64,000 bases of DNA from contig CAUYUJ010003620.1 of assembly GCA_963575745.1 (NCBI GenBank), forward strand, positions 1 to 64,000. Reading direction: 5' to 3'. This document shows positions 43,100-54,139 of this stretch, piece after piece (position 1 is the stretch's first letter; the number at the start of each line of letters is the position of its first letter). The position numbers and the translations under genes are program-made. The notes under the pieces were generated by a model that was not told the DNA's origin, ran no database searches, and was given only the letters and a program-made list of their open reading frames with translations. The stretch comes from Prorocentrum cordatum. Taxonomy: Eukaryota > Sar > Dinophyceae > Prorocentrales > Prorocentraceae.

Positions 43100-43310
43100 G
43101 AGAGACCACCCCCTGCACGTCTGTGTGCTGTTTGCCTGTTTGCTGCTTGTGCGTGCTGTGTCTGTTTGTGCTGGTATTGTGTACGGGTGCTGTTTGTGTG
43201 CTGTGTGTCTGCGTGCTGCGTGTATGGTGGATGTATGTGATGACTGTGATGTCGACTGTGGATGTGTGTTTGCTGTGTGCTCATGTGTCTGCTTGTGCTG
43301 ATGTGGGGAA
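43100..43310. repeat. GTGTGCTGTTTGT-rich tract
   Basis: Degenerate TGTGTGCTG and TGTTTGTGCTG repeats adjoining the 90-bp satellite. Confidence 0.75.
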
Positions 43311-43447
43311 CCAGAAAAAGAGAGAGGGAATCATCACACCGGCCCCTGGATGTGTGGAGGGAAGAGGGAAGGAGGGGTGAGGAGGAAGAGGAGAAACGCG
43401 GGTGCGACGCGGCAGGGAAATAAAACCAGAACCCCACTATGCATGTG

Positions 43448-43531
43448 GGGAAAAACACATATGGAAAGCGTACCCCCCCAACCCGAAATTGGGGTCTTCG
43501 GGTTGGGTTGGGGTGGTCTGGTAGGTAGTCA
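43448..43531 (+). mobile_element. Family 2 element, right half
   Basis: Matches the right half of 4247-4412: AAAACACATATGGAAAGCGT, C run, AACCCGAAATTGGGGT, CTTCGGGTTGGGTTGGGGTG, GTCTGGTAGGTAGTC. Confidence 0.7.
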
Positions 43532-43889
43532 AGTGGCGCAGGGGAGACCCAGAGATCCCACGCATCGAGAAGATCGGGACGGAGGGTTTTTTGTTTTTTG
43601 CAGTTTTCTGCCTCGGCCCCAGGACCGACAAGGAAGGACTCAGGATAAGAATCCGGGGGCCAGACTTCTGGGGGCCCCGTCTTGACAACAAAACACGACA
43701 TCGGATCTCTGGGGGGCCCACACGCGCGCAAGGGGAGTAGGGGGGACCCAGACCTTCGACGTCGTGATTTTTTCCCAACGTCGACACCCAGAGGTCTGGA
43801 CCCCGTCCCCGGGACCGGTTTTTCGTCCTGAGTCGCCTTTTGACGCTCCGGGGGCCCCGCAAGAACCCCCGCCGCGGGGGCCGAAGAGG

Positions 43890-43970
43890 CTTCTGCTCCT
43901 TAGAAGAGGGCTGCTTCTTAGAAGGAGGCTCCTTAGAAGGAGGCTGTTTCTTAGAAGGAGGCTGCCTAGA
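43890..43970 (+). repeat. TTAGAAGGAGGCTGCTTC tandem repeat
   Basis: Five degenerate units of 15-24 bp (CTTAGAAGGAGGCTGTTTC). Confidence 0.8.
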
Positions 43971-44645
43971 TCCATAATCGGCGATACCCGCTAGAGTGTG
44001 TAGGTACGACATTCAGCAGAAATTGCTCCAGAAAGTGAAGATACCACCAAAATCAAGAGCCTCAAAAAGCGCTCGAAAAACTATCGAAAAATGGTCGCTT
44101 GAAAAATCCTGCAAAGGAAGAAGAGGGCGTGCACCAATTTGAAGCCTTCAGGGGTCTTCCTACGCGCTCAACAACTACACCGAGGGACGACGGTTTCCGC
44201 GAAGCGTTCGATATAAAGGGGAATGGCACGAAGCTCGAGGCTAAAGAGAGAGCCCGAGGGGAGCGTGAGGACCCACACATGTTTCACCTCCGTGGGCCCG
44301 CGGCCGTCGGTCGCATCGGGAACTGAAGCTCGCCGCGTCGACAGAGCGAGCGCGACGGCAAGCGGCGACAGGCGCGGGCCAGCTGAGACGGGCCGCGGAG
44401 GACGGAAAGATCCGAGAGGAGAAGCCGAACATCTCAACATCATTCCTCCTTTCTCCTCCTCCCCCTCCGCAGGAGGAGGAGGAAGGCGGAGGAGGAGGAA
44501 GAAGGAGGAGGAGGAGGAGGAGGGAAGGAGAGGAAGTGCGAGATGCGGAGGAGGAAGGAGGGGGAGGAGGAGGAGTAAAGAGAAGGAATGATGTGGACAT
44601 GTTCGGCTTCTCCTCCGAATCCTCCTCCTTAGAAGGGCCCCCCGA
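43971..44645. other. Stretch downstream of the HU-like gene
   Basis: 44440-44575 is a GGA/TCC-rich tract. 43990-44140 has a Lys-rich frame on the plus strand (KLLQKVKIPPKSRASKSARK) that I could not support with splice sites. No gene called. Confidence 0.35.
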
Positions 44646-45786
44646 TCAGTCGGAGTCCGTGCCCTCTCCCGAGTCGCCCTGGACGTCCGAGTCAGGGCCT
44701 CCCTGGCTCGCGGCGGCGGCGGCCGCCTCCTCGGGCGCAGACGGAGCAGCCTCGTCCAAGATGCGCTTGATGTCCGCGTGCGCGAAAGCCTTCACAAGGA
44801 AGTGCGGCGGCTTGGGGTTCTTGGTGATCGTCCTGCCACGGATCTGGGATTTTTTGTACGAGCGATCTCAACGCCCCCAGTTTGCGAAGATGTCTCAAGC
44901 GAAAACCTCACGCTCACACCGACACGTTTTGTACCAACGACTTCAACATCTCGCGCTTTTTTATGGGGGGAGGTCTCAAGCGAAACGGCCTCAAGCTCGG
45001 GAGGGCCGTTTGGAACTCCAAAGCCCCCAGGTGGCTCTTGGGAGCCTCTTGTGACTCCCAAGAGCCTCCTGGTGGCCCCTTGGAAGCCTCTTGGGGCTCT
45101 TACACGCTTCTATGGGGTGATGTCCCAAGCGGCATCTCGCGTTTTGTGGGGGGGGGGGTGCGCCCTCCTCCTCCTCCTCGTCTTCCTCCTCCTCCTCCTC
45201 CCCCCCCTGCTCCTCCTCCTCATGCCCTCCTCCTCCTCCTCCCCCTCCTCCTCCGCCTCCTCCTCCTCATCCTCCCTTCCCCCTCCTCCTCCGCCTCCTG
45301 AAAAAATGGCGGTCCGTGGCGGTCTTCGCCTCAGTCGCGGCCATGCGCTTGCTGGTGAGCTCCACCAGGCCAGGCACGATGAAGACCTTCTTGGTCGTCA
45401 GCTCCTTGGTGGCGACCGCCTCCAGGGCGTGGAGCACCTTGGACACGTCCGCGTAGCCGACCTGTGGAGTGAAGGAGCAGCCTGGGCCCCCAAGCGCTCC
45501 AAGCGATCAAAGAAACGCCCCAATCGATCGACGGGGGCGGCCCTTTAATCACCTGGAGCACCTGGGAGCCCAGGGTGCAACTTCAGTCATCGGGGACCCC
45601 CCCGTGAGCAGCACCGTAGACGTCCTTCGTGGCGACACTGACCGCCGTCACGAGCTGGAAGCGGGACATGCCGTGCTTCGACGGCGCCTTGGGCGGTTCG
45701 CTGATGACCTGGTCATGTGGCGCTGGTGGTGCTGCAGGTTGCACTGGCGCTGCTGCAGGCGGCACAACTGGCGCTGGTGTCGCCAT
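44646..45786 (-). CDS. Divergent HU-like (dinoflagellate histone-like) DNA-binding protein
   Basis: Three-exon model. Exon 1 runs 45786 to 45598 (or 45613), exon 2 runs 45461-45321, exon 3 runs 44843-44646 (TGA), giving about 175 residues. Exon 1: MATPAPVVPPAAAPVQPAAP linker, then KHGMSRFQLVTAVSVATKDV. Exon 2: VGYADVSKVLHALEAVATKE then LTTKKVFIVPGLVELTSKR and MAATEAKT. Exon 3: IRGRTITKNPKPPHFLVKAF then AHADIKRILDEA and an acidic Ala/Gly/Asp tail. This follows the bacterial HU fold order as kept in dinoflagellate HU-like proteins: two N-terminal helices, a (V/F)xxPG(L/F) strand, the basic arm around KPATKAG...GK, then (V/L)VKAFxxxxLK. The arm is unusually short on Lys/Arg, and the acidic tail is odd for a DNA binder. 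TTTCTTTGCAAG just before the start is a good trans-splice acceptor. Intron 1 has a GT or GC donor; intron 2 is GC-AG. Confidence 0.65.
45165..45300. repeat. (CCT)n tract in intron 2 of the HU-like gene
   Basis: TCCTCC/CCTCCG microsatellite directly downstream (in transcript order) of exon 2. Confidence 0.9.
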
Positions 45787-46380
45787 TGCGCGTCCTTGCA
45801 AAGAAAGTTACGGAAACGGAACCTTCGGGAGACCAAAGATACTCACAGCTTGATCCAAGGCCTCCAGCCATAGATGTCAAGCGGGGCCCCAGGACTCGGG
45901 AACTCAAGGCAAACTCCGCAACTCAAAGCGCCCCATTCCCCTCGGGTCTGAGTCTGAAAGGGGGCGGTGGAAAGCATGGCCTCGGGTCAGGGGGATGAAG
46001 AGAGGGCGGGGAAGAGCCTAGGACAGGGTGGAGGAGGAGAGGGAGGGTCAGAAGGACGAGGAGGGGTGGACCCTCGTCCTTCCCACACTCCCCTCCTGCT
46101 CCTAATCGTCATTAACCTATGGTTTCCTTCCCATCCTCCGACATTCCTGCTCCTCCTAGCCATTCCCCTGCTCCTCTTCCTCGTCGCCCCCCTTCTCTGT
46201 CTCCTATCTGCTCCTCGTCCTCATCCTCGCCACACCCGTTTAACCGCACCCGTTTAGTGTGTCGGGCGACATGCCCGCGAGCACACGCGCGCGTCCCAGG
46301 ATGGGCCGCCCGCGGGGAAACGAGAACAAACCTTGGAAACATCAAGACGAGGGCCAACCTTTCGGGGCCCTCTTGATTTG
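45787..46380. other. Stretch upstream of the HU-like gene
   Basis: On the minus strand it precedes the gene, so any promoter would be here. No TATA-like or other motif stands out. The 45800-45787 pyrimidine run with AG is the likely trans-splicing acceptor. Confidence 0.35.
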
Positions 46381-47195
46381 AATTAGCTTGACGAAGGACC
46401 CAACCATATGCAGTTGTCAATGCCGTCGTTGTTACTATCGCCTTCGGTGGCTCTCTCTTTTGGGGTCACCGTTGGGGGCCACCGTTGGGGGTCACCCTTG
46501 GGGGTCACCGTTGCGGGTCACCGTTGGGGGACACTTTTGGGGTTTACCGTTGGGGGTCACCGTTTGGGGTCACCGTTGGGGGGGTCACCGTTTGGGGGTC
46601 ACCGTTGGGGGTCACCGTTGGAGGTCGCCGTTGGGGGTCATCGTTGGGGGTCACCGTTGGGGGTCACCGTTGGGGGTCACCGTTAGGGGGCACCGTTGGG
46701 GGTCACAATTGGGGGTCACCCTTGGGGGTCACCGTTGGGGGTCACCCTTGGGGGTCACCGTTGGGGGTCACCGTTGGGGGCCACCCTGGGGGGTCACCGT
46801 TGGGGGTCACCGTTGGGGGTCACCCTTGGGGATATCGCGGAGCCCCTGGGACCTAGGTGGAACTCCCTATGGGGCCACGAAACGCTGTACTGCGTGGTGC
46901 GTGACGCATGCGGCCGCGCCACTGGGGCCTTCGGTGGAGCTCCCTATGGAGCTCCCTATGGGGCCACGAAGCGGCCATGATGATGACGATGATGATGACG
47001 ATGACGATGATGGGGATGGTGACGACCATGATGATGCTGATGATGCTGATCATGACGATCACGATGACGATGGTGATGATGATGGGAGGAGGGAGGAGGA
47101 GCGGGGAGGAGGAGGAGGAGAGGCGGAGAGGAAGAGAGACGCGGGGCACCGTCTCTTCAAAACGAGGACCCAACACCACAGGATGGTTGGGAAAA
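46381..47195 (+). mobile_element. Modular composite element, copy 2
   Basis: Head AATTAGCTTGACGAAGGACC with CAACCATATGCAGTTGTCAA. Next a 13-bp minisatellite, GTTGGGGGTCACC, of about 30 units (46455-46840). Then one to two 78-bp units (46850-46975), a GAT array (46976-47085), a GGA run, and the tail CACCGTCTCTTCAAAACGAG, GACCCAACACCACAGGATGG, TTGGGAAAAG. The order of modules is the same as in copies 1 and 3. It lies between the 3' end of the large gene and the 5' end of the HU-like gene. Confidence 0.8.
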
Positions 47196-47399
47196 GCAAT
47201 CAGCTGGGGGCCCAAAGTAAACATGAAAAACCTATTGGGGCCACGTGGAGAAGAGGGGGAGGGCATTTCCCTTTGGGCTGGCTGGCCAGAGTGCCGTGTC
47301 CAGCCGCGCGCCCTCTCCTGAGGGCTATCTCAAACGTGTATATATAACGGCGCGCAGCCGCAACTGCACGCGAAAGAGGGCCTCTCGCCGCCCTGCTCC

Positions 47400-50300
47400 T
47401 CAGATGGACTGCAACTTCAGGGCGGAGCGGTACTTGGCGAGGACCGTTGAGTCCATGTCGCTGGGCAAGACCTTCCAGTTGGAGAGCTCCTTCTGCACCG
47501 CCACGCACTGGCCCCGCAGCCAGACCTTGTCCTTGGCCGACTTGCTCAAGAACGCCTGCATGAGCTGAATCTCGCAGGCGATGTTGGCCACCTTCTTAAT
47601 CAAATCGGGCGTCGAACTCATGAGCTCGGAGTCGGCCTTGACCGCCATGTCGTCAGCGTACTCGGACGTAGCCAGCTTCGCCTGCTGGAGGGGAGCAGCG
47701 AGACGGCCGCGGGCGGGGGGAGGAAGAGGGGGGTGGAGGAATCAAGTGAAAAAGGAAGTGCGAAGAAGGCAAGGCCCCCTCCCTCTTGAAGAGGGGGGGG
47801 GCCGAGAAGGGAAACATAGATAGGGAACAAACGCTCGGGCACCCAGTGCCTTCTCGATGATGTGCACGGCTTCGAAGATGCCCTCCACGCTGACGCCGTT
47901 CAGCAGCTCATCCGCCATGCGCTTCATATCCTCCCACTCTGTCTCACCCCTATCGATCCAGCGACAGAGGTCTGGGTTGTCGAGTGTCAGAGTCTGCGCA
48001 TGCAAGCGCGCCTCTGCCAAGGTGGCCTCGCGCTTTTGCAGGCAAGCCTGTCCCACCCTCGTGTACAAATCCACCGCGCCCTTTACGATGACCCCAGCCG
48101 TGTCGTTGAATTTTGTTGGTGATAAGCCCGCTGGCTTCATAACCTCGTCGGAAAGCCCGTTCTTCAACTGCTTCGTCGCCTTGGCAACCTCCCTCTTCAC
48201 GACTGCGGCCTGCTTCTCGGCTCCTTCGCCTGTGAGCTCGTCGTTGTCGTCGATCACCTTCTCGTTCAAGAGGGAGGCTGCGCGTTTGAGCTTCAGGACC
48301 GCCCTCGCGGACGCCAAAACCACCTCAGCTCTCTTGCTGACGTCCTTTGTCATGAGTCCAACCAGCACGCCCTCGAACTCCAAATTCATGTCGACGGGTT
48401 TGCGGTTCGGGGCATCCTCGAAGTCCCTCTCCACGAGCTGCTTGACATTGGCAGAGAAATGGGCAAGCATCTCACTTTGATCAGCCGCATCCAGAGAACC
48501 GCGGTCCACCCCAGCGGCGAGGTCCACGAGCTCCTTGACGTCAACTGCCTCGTCGGCGTTGGCCTTGGAGATGAAGTGCTTGACGGATTGCATCTTCGAA
48601 TCGGAGTCGACGGCGTCGAGCACCTTGCTCAAGTTATCGACCTCTCGCGTCAAGTCCTCGAAGGAGGGGCAAGACTCCGCAGCGATTACGAGCAGCTTCT
48701 TGAATGACTGCATCATGTCATGATCAGCCCTGTGATCGGCCTTCGGGGCTCCAGCAGTGCCAACGCTCGTCCAGCATCGAACTGCTTCGAGGAGCTTGTT
48801 CATCGCAACACTCTCGAGCTCGTCGGCGGCGCCCTCACTCAAAGCAGTGCGCAAGTAGGGGATGTCATCAATGGCCCGCTTGACCAGATCGTGGAACTCC
48901 TGTGTCGGGGTAGGCGACTGGTGCTTCCTGAAATCCTGGAGCAGCTTCGTGATCTTCGGCGCGTTCGCTTTCATCTTCTCGTTCTTTTTCGTAGCCGACG
49001 CCAAGCGTGCCTTCCAGAAGGTATTGCCATTGACGGCATGGGCCACACTGATGAATAGGCTGGGTTTCGCCGTCGTCTGGTAGGCTGCCTGCTCCATGGC
49101 CTTGACGTCATCGAAGATGCCCAGGTCAGTGTTGATGCTGATGTTCTGGTCGCTGATATGCTTCAAGACGTTGAGGGCCTTCTGCGCATCCACCAAGATC
49201 TGACCCGACAATGGGTCAAGGTTTGCATCGACAGGAATATCCCACGCCTCAAGTGCGGTGGCCACGAACTCGAGGACATGAGCCTCTTTGCATTCGCCAC
49301 CCCCGATCCACTTGATCAGGTTATCGTTGAAGACCATCTGCTTGAATGCGTCGTTCATATCGGGCACTGGGAAGCCAATGGTGACGAGCAGCGGGTTTCT
49401 CCAATCAAAATCAGCACGTGTATCTTCAGTATCCCAGATCCGTAGCATGTCCAAGGCCATCTTTAGCTGATTGCGACCGCTCAGCTCTCGCGGGCTTGAC
49501 TCGAAGCCTTCCCAGAGGGGCGTAGTCTTCCTGCGCGCAATCTCCTTTTGGGTCACTGGGAGGAGCTGCACGCCAGCGGCGTCGAAAGCCCCGCAGTACT
49601 GTATGAATTTATCCTCGTCGAGCTTCTCCATCGCACCTGGGATGAAGGTCATTGCCTTGTCGTAGAGCTCGATGTGCGTATTCAAACGATTGCGATCATC
49701 GCCCACGGGGAGCTTGTCGCGCAAGACCTTCGCTTGGTTGTACTCGCTGCCGAGCTTTGTGCCTTTGGCGACTTGGCGAAGGGGCAGCTTAGCGATCCAA
49801 TAATCTGGCGTGCCCTTGGGGATGCTCGGATCGATGATGAAGTCGAGCGCATCTGCGTCTGCTGACGCTGGCCTCTTCGGAGTACTCCGGCTGCCAGACC
49901 CCAGCCCACGGCCGCCGCCCTTCGGAGTCAAGGCGGGCTTGGATGGCGTGGGTGAGCGACGGGGCACATGCTTCTCGGGCTGATCCTCAGCAGCGGCCTC
50001 CAGCTTGGCCATGAAGTCAATCTTCCTCTTGCGCCCTGCGCCAGCTTCGCCGCCGTCCTCGTCACAACTGGACGGGCCGTCTCCCTCCTCTTCCTCCTCT
50101 TCCTCCTCTTCCTCCTCACCGTCGTCTTCATCTTCTTGGGCGGTGTCTTTAGGAGCATGTTCGTCACCATCAGCCGCGGCACCCCAACGACGGTCCATAT
50201 CTTTCAGGGTGGGCAACCGATTCAAGGACGCTGTCTGGCTCTCAGTCATGGCCAAACGGTGCATACCTTTCAAGACGATGGGGATCTGGTTTTTCAAGGC

Positions 50301-52043
50301 CTCTGGCAGACAACCTTTCTGGTCACTCGAGGCGTTGGCTGACAACACTGTCTGCAGCCGCAAGATCTTGTAGGGCTGATCGGGGTTCTTGAACGGGTAC
50401 AAGACCGACATCGCCCCTTTCTTCGAGTAGCTCGGCAGCTTGACTCCTTTTCAGGCGCATGGTCTTCGGCGTCTTCCTCCAGCGCTGCGTGACCTGCCAC
50501 GCGGAAAGCACGATGTAGCTCTCGTCCACGAGCGCAAAGGTGGACGCCCCCATGCTGGCCGTGATGTCGCGAACTTCATTGCCCTCAGCCGTGTACAGCA
50601 TGCCCTCTGCCATGTCCTCCGCCAGAGACTCGTCCCTGGCGCGCTCGGCAAGCAAGAGGTCCACCGTGTAGCCTGTGGTGCACCACAACGGGCCACGGGT
50701 TAAGACCTTGACGGGTCAAGGTCCAAGGGTTACGACCTTCACGGGCCAAAAGGCCAAGGCACCAAGGGTTAAGACCTCAACTCTGAAGGCCTCAATGGGC
50801 CAAGGGGTAAGACCTACGAGCGTCAACGGGCCCAGGATGGCAAACACACAAGACATCAGAAGGGTCAAAGCATCCAACCTACCTCCGACATCCTTAATCC
50901 TCCAACCTCCCTCCTCGCGAGGCAAATCGGCCCTAGTACAATCGCAGGCCCTGGTGCCCCAGTAAACTCTGATGCAACAGTAGCCCAAGTGGCCCTAGAG
51001 CCCTTACCATAATTCCACCAGCCCTCTGGGCGCAGATGGTTTAACGAGTTTTGTCTTCTTTCTTCCCCTCCTCCTACCCCTCCCCTCCCCCTTTCCCTCC
51101 CCCTTACCCCTCCCCCATACCCCCTCCCCTGGGCCCAGGAGGGGGAGGCGGGAGGGGGAGGTGGGGGGCAAGGTCACTTGTAGCATTTTTTTACAGAAAA
51201 CGCCACTCCCAGCGAGGGTTTTGAAAAACATGTCAGCATACCATGTTGACTTGTTTTTCAAAACCCTCGCTGGGAGTGGCAGTTTCTACACTTCGCGCCT
51301 GTTCGGCCTTCCGACGTCCCAAGAGAACCCAAGAAGCCCCCAAGACAGCCCGAAGACCGACCGAGGCCTCCAAAATGGCCTCATGACGGCCCAAGAGGCC
51401 CCCAAGACGGCCCCAAGAGGGCCCCAAGACGGCCCAAGAGGGCCCAAGACGGCTCTCTTGGGTTCCTCTTGGGGCTCCAAGAGTGCCCCAAGAGGGCACC
51501 AAGAGGGGCCCAAGAGGGCCCCAAGAGGGCTCCAAGATGGCCCCAAGAGCAGCTCAAGAGTATGACACGGCCGTGACATACTCTTGGGCCTCTCCTGGAG
51601 CCCTCTTGCCCCCCTCTTGGGGCTCCAAGGGGCCTCAAGAGGGCCCCCAGGAGGGCTCCAAGGGGGCCCCAAGAGGGCCCCAAGAGGCCCCAAGAGGACC
51701 CCAAGAGGACCCCACGAGATCCCCAAGATGACTCCAAGAGACCTCCACACCTCAACTCGCCTGGGCAGCGCCGTTGGATGGGCTGGTGGGGGCACGCGAA
51801 GCGTCAGGAATTGCGCCTAGGAACAGGGATATGGAAATGTGGTGCGGCCAATCGGGCGGGGAACACCCAAAGCCTGGCAAGTGCGTCTCGATGAACTCGG
51901 CGCACCCCTCGCAGACGGCCTTTGTGCAGTCGCACATCGAGCTTCTGTGCGTGGAGCTGTCGGGGTCGTACATGGTCTTGTCCTCTGGCGCAGCACAAGA
52001 ACATCCAAAGAAAAGAAACAACCCCCCCCCCCCACACCCTCCC

Positions 52044-52078
<35 letters not shown>

Positions 52079-52154
52079 TATCCCCCCCCCCACCCCTCCC
52101 CCCCCCCCCCCCCCCTCCCCCCCCCCCACCCCCCCCCCCCCCCCCCCCCCCCCC

Positions 52155-52246
<92 letters not shown>

Positions 52247-52577
52247 ACAAACCGCAAGGCCTCGTGGTGGCACACAGCACGATGCCAAACGGTTTTTCGG
52301 AAAAGATACCAACACACAAAAAACCTTGTCCTGTGGGGCTGGGGCCTCCAGACGAAGTGTGTGGGTTATCCAGTTAGCGGAAAGGTCCCTGGAATTGCAT
52401 TCGCAGACGGCACAGGTGACCACCGTTTTTTTTTTTTGATGGCGCGGGCGCAGACTTCTGAGGAGGAACCTCCTCCACGTCGTCTTCGCCGTCAGGGCCC
52501 CTGGCACGCTTGGCCTCCTTGCGGCCACCGCCGCGCCCGCCATTGCGCTGGCGTTTGGAATCCCCGCCCCTCCCCAT
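47400..52577 (-). CDS. Large hypothetical prot., ~1150 residues, five-exon model
   Basis: I join 52577-52346, 51982-51874, 50672-50412, 50411-47841 and 47684-47400 (TGA); the third and fourth parts abut. Junctions agree in phase: intron 1 GC-AG (363 nt), intron 2 GC-AG (1201 nt), last intron GC-AG (156 nt). The N-terminus is basic (MGRGGDSKRQRNGGRGGGRK), then acidic, then two Cys clusters (TCAVCEC; CDCTKAVCEGC) that could bind zinc. Next come VDLLLAERARDESLAEDMAE and YIVLSAWQVTQRWRK, an 11-Glu run and a KRKIDFMAKLE stretch. The long C-terminal part is mainly helical and charged, ending AKYRSALKLQSI. Two one-base excesses must be ignored: a 12-A run (52426-52437) and a base near 50421. I do not recognise the function. 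The Cys-rich start plus long unknown tail recalls a large dinoflagellate-only family. The central 2.5 kb open frame with G/C third positions is strong evidence of a gene. Confidence 0.65.
51202..51280. repeat. Perfect 29-bp-stem hairpin inside intron 2
   Basis: The arm 51202-51230 starts GCCACTCCCAGCGAGGGTTT and ends TGAAAAACA. It is the exact reverse complement of 51252-51280, with a 21-base loop. It lies in intron 2 of the large gene, next to CCCAAGAGGGCC repeats. Confidence 0.9.
51310..51830 (+). repeat. CCCAAGAGGGCC repeat and intronic duplicated segment, copy 1
   Basis: GGCCCCAAGAGGGCCCCAAG units, then GACTCCAAGAGACCTCCACA, CAACTCGCCTGGGCA and GGGCTGGTGGGGGCACGCGA. The last part matches 58800-59030 closely, and 51010-51140 matches 58640-58760 (CCAGCCCTCTGGGCG, GGTTTAACGA). 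So a segment of about 800 bp is shared, with an internal deletion in the second copy. Confidence 0.75.
52022..52244. repeat. Homopolymer C block inside intron 1
   Basis: About 220 bases of nearly pure C on the plus strand (G on the gene strand) with single A or T interruptions. It sits in intron 1 of the large gene. Open frames through it (poly-Pro, poly-Gly) are artefacts. Assembly through it is likely unreliable. Confidence 0.95.
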
Positions 52578-53310
52578 AGTGTAGAATGCAAGACACGCCC
52601 AAAGTATTTGGCTGAATAGGCTGCAGGGAAACAAACATCAAGGGGGTGCGCTCAAAAAAGCAGGCTTGTGGTCGTTTCTCCGTAGAGCCCGACCCTCAGG
52701 AGGTTCCGGAGACCTACCGAGTTGGAAAGACTGGTGCAGGGGACCCGCGTGTTCCAAGAATGATACAGAAAACTGCGTTGACAGCCCTTGCTCACGCAAC
52801 AACCATACGATTTCGCAAATGGTCGCCTGGAAAGGGCCTGGGGAAGGAGGCTTCAGCCCCCCTCACCCCCCCCCCACACCACCACCCCAAAGCACGCACA
52901 CACAAACACACCCTGCCCCCAAGACGAGAGCTGGGGAGATAATATGTACCAGCGTTGACTCCAAGTAGGATGCACGCGTGCACCCCCTCCTAAGTGTCCC
53001 CTCGCCCCATGTGGGTCCTATGGACCTCTGTCTTAAGATTAAACTTAATGGCTGATTTCTGCTTTTAGTTTACGACAGATTGGCTTATTCACACGGGTGA
53101 CTAGTAAACGCCAGCTGGCTCTACGTGTCCGCTTGAGACAAGCTACAAAAAATCAACACACTGGCCGCTTGCCCTTGTTACGGGCCGCTTTACAGTTAAA
53201 GGGGTTAGCATTGCACTCATCGCCGCCGAAGCCAACATTTTTTTTTGCGGGGACAGAGAAGTCCAGGCGATGCGATGCGATCGCGCATCAGCAAACGAAA
53301 CAAATTGGCG
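52578..53310. other. Stretch upstream of the large gene
   Basis: On the minus strand this is the 5' side of the 1150-residue gene. TATTCAG about 35 bases upstream of its ATG could serve as a trans-splice acceptor. Nothing else recognised apart from an ACACAC-rich patch near 52890. Confidence 0.35.
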
Positions 53311-53660
53311 CCCGAAAATGGTGGGCGCCCGAAAATCGGTGGGCACCCGAAAGCAGATGGGCGCCCGAAACATATGGGCACCCGAAAACAAATAGGCGCC
53401 CGAATACATATAGGCGCCCGAAAACAAACTAGCGTGCGAAAACATATGGGCGCCCAAATACACACGCGCGCCCGACGACAGATGGGCGCCCGAAACACAT
53501 GGGCGTAACAAAAGACGGACGTCGTGCGCCCGCAAGCGTTTGGACGCCTGGAAAGACATGGGCGCCAAAAACAGATCGGCGACCCCAAGACAGATGGGCG
53601 CCCGAAAACTGTTGGGCGCCCAAAAACTGATAGGCACAAGAAACAAATGGGCGTCCCCAA
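53311..53660 (+). repeat. GGGCGCCCGAAAACAGAT minisatellite
   Basis: About 17 degenerate units of 19-22 bp built on the palindrome GGGCGCCC followed by GAAAACA. The frames give RRPKTNGRPNT-like strings. Confidence 0.9.
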
Positions 53661-53789
53661 AAAAGGGTGCTGAAGGAGCGGATGTGGGCGTAGAGAAAAG
53701 GAAAGGTAATGGAATGGAATGGGCAGACCCGAAGGGAAAGTGCACGGCACCAAAACGGTCACACTTGAGACAGCCACTCTGGCTCAACA

Positions 53790-53965
53790 ATGTGGCCGCC
53801 ACCAAAGCGACCACAAGAATCCAAACTACCTCAACTACTTGCCTGCCGAGGCTTCCTTCACACGAATCCTCAAACTTGTGGCCGCCACCAAAGCGGCCCT
53901 AAGAATACAAACTACCTCAATTACTTGCCCGCAGAGGCTACCTTCAAACGAATCCTCTCGACCAG
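53790..53965 (+). repeat. 88-bp tandem duplication
   Basis: GTGGCCGCCACCAAAGCG starts at 53790 and 53878. Each copy continues AAGAATMCAAACTACCTCAA, TTACTTGCC and CTTCAMACGAATCCTC. Confidence 0.9.
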
Positions 53966-54139
53966 AGCAGCCATCCTTTGCTCATGACAGGGAACCCCTG
54001 AGGCTGAAAAGGACCTGGACACCACCGTCGAGTCAGAAATCGCAAAGGACTCCGAGGGGGGGCAACGTCTCAACCGTGGAGTTACGAGGGAGGACTGAAC
54101 ATCACCACCTCAGGACAAGCACGAAGAGGGGTGGGGGAA

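Noticed and set aside
41757-43731. Minus-strand open frames of 450 and 600 codons with 30-residue repeats
   Set aside because: They follow exactly from a 90-bp tandem repeat; several frames on both strands are equally open and no third-position bias is visible.
43990-44140. Lys-rich plus-strand frame (KLLQKVKIPPKSRASKSARK)
   Set aside because: AT-rich third positions unlike the other genes here, no splice sites or partner exons, and the strand opposes the local gene block.
51800-52320. Poly-Pro and poly-Gly proteins around 52.0-52.25 kb
   Set aside because: Generated by a homopolymer C block inside an intron.
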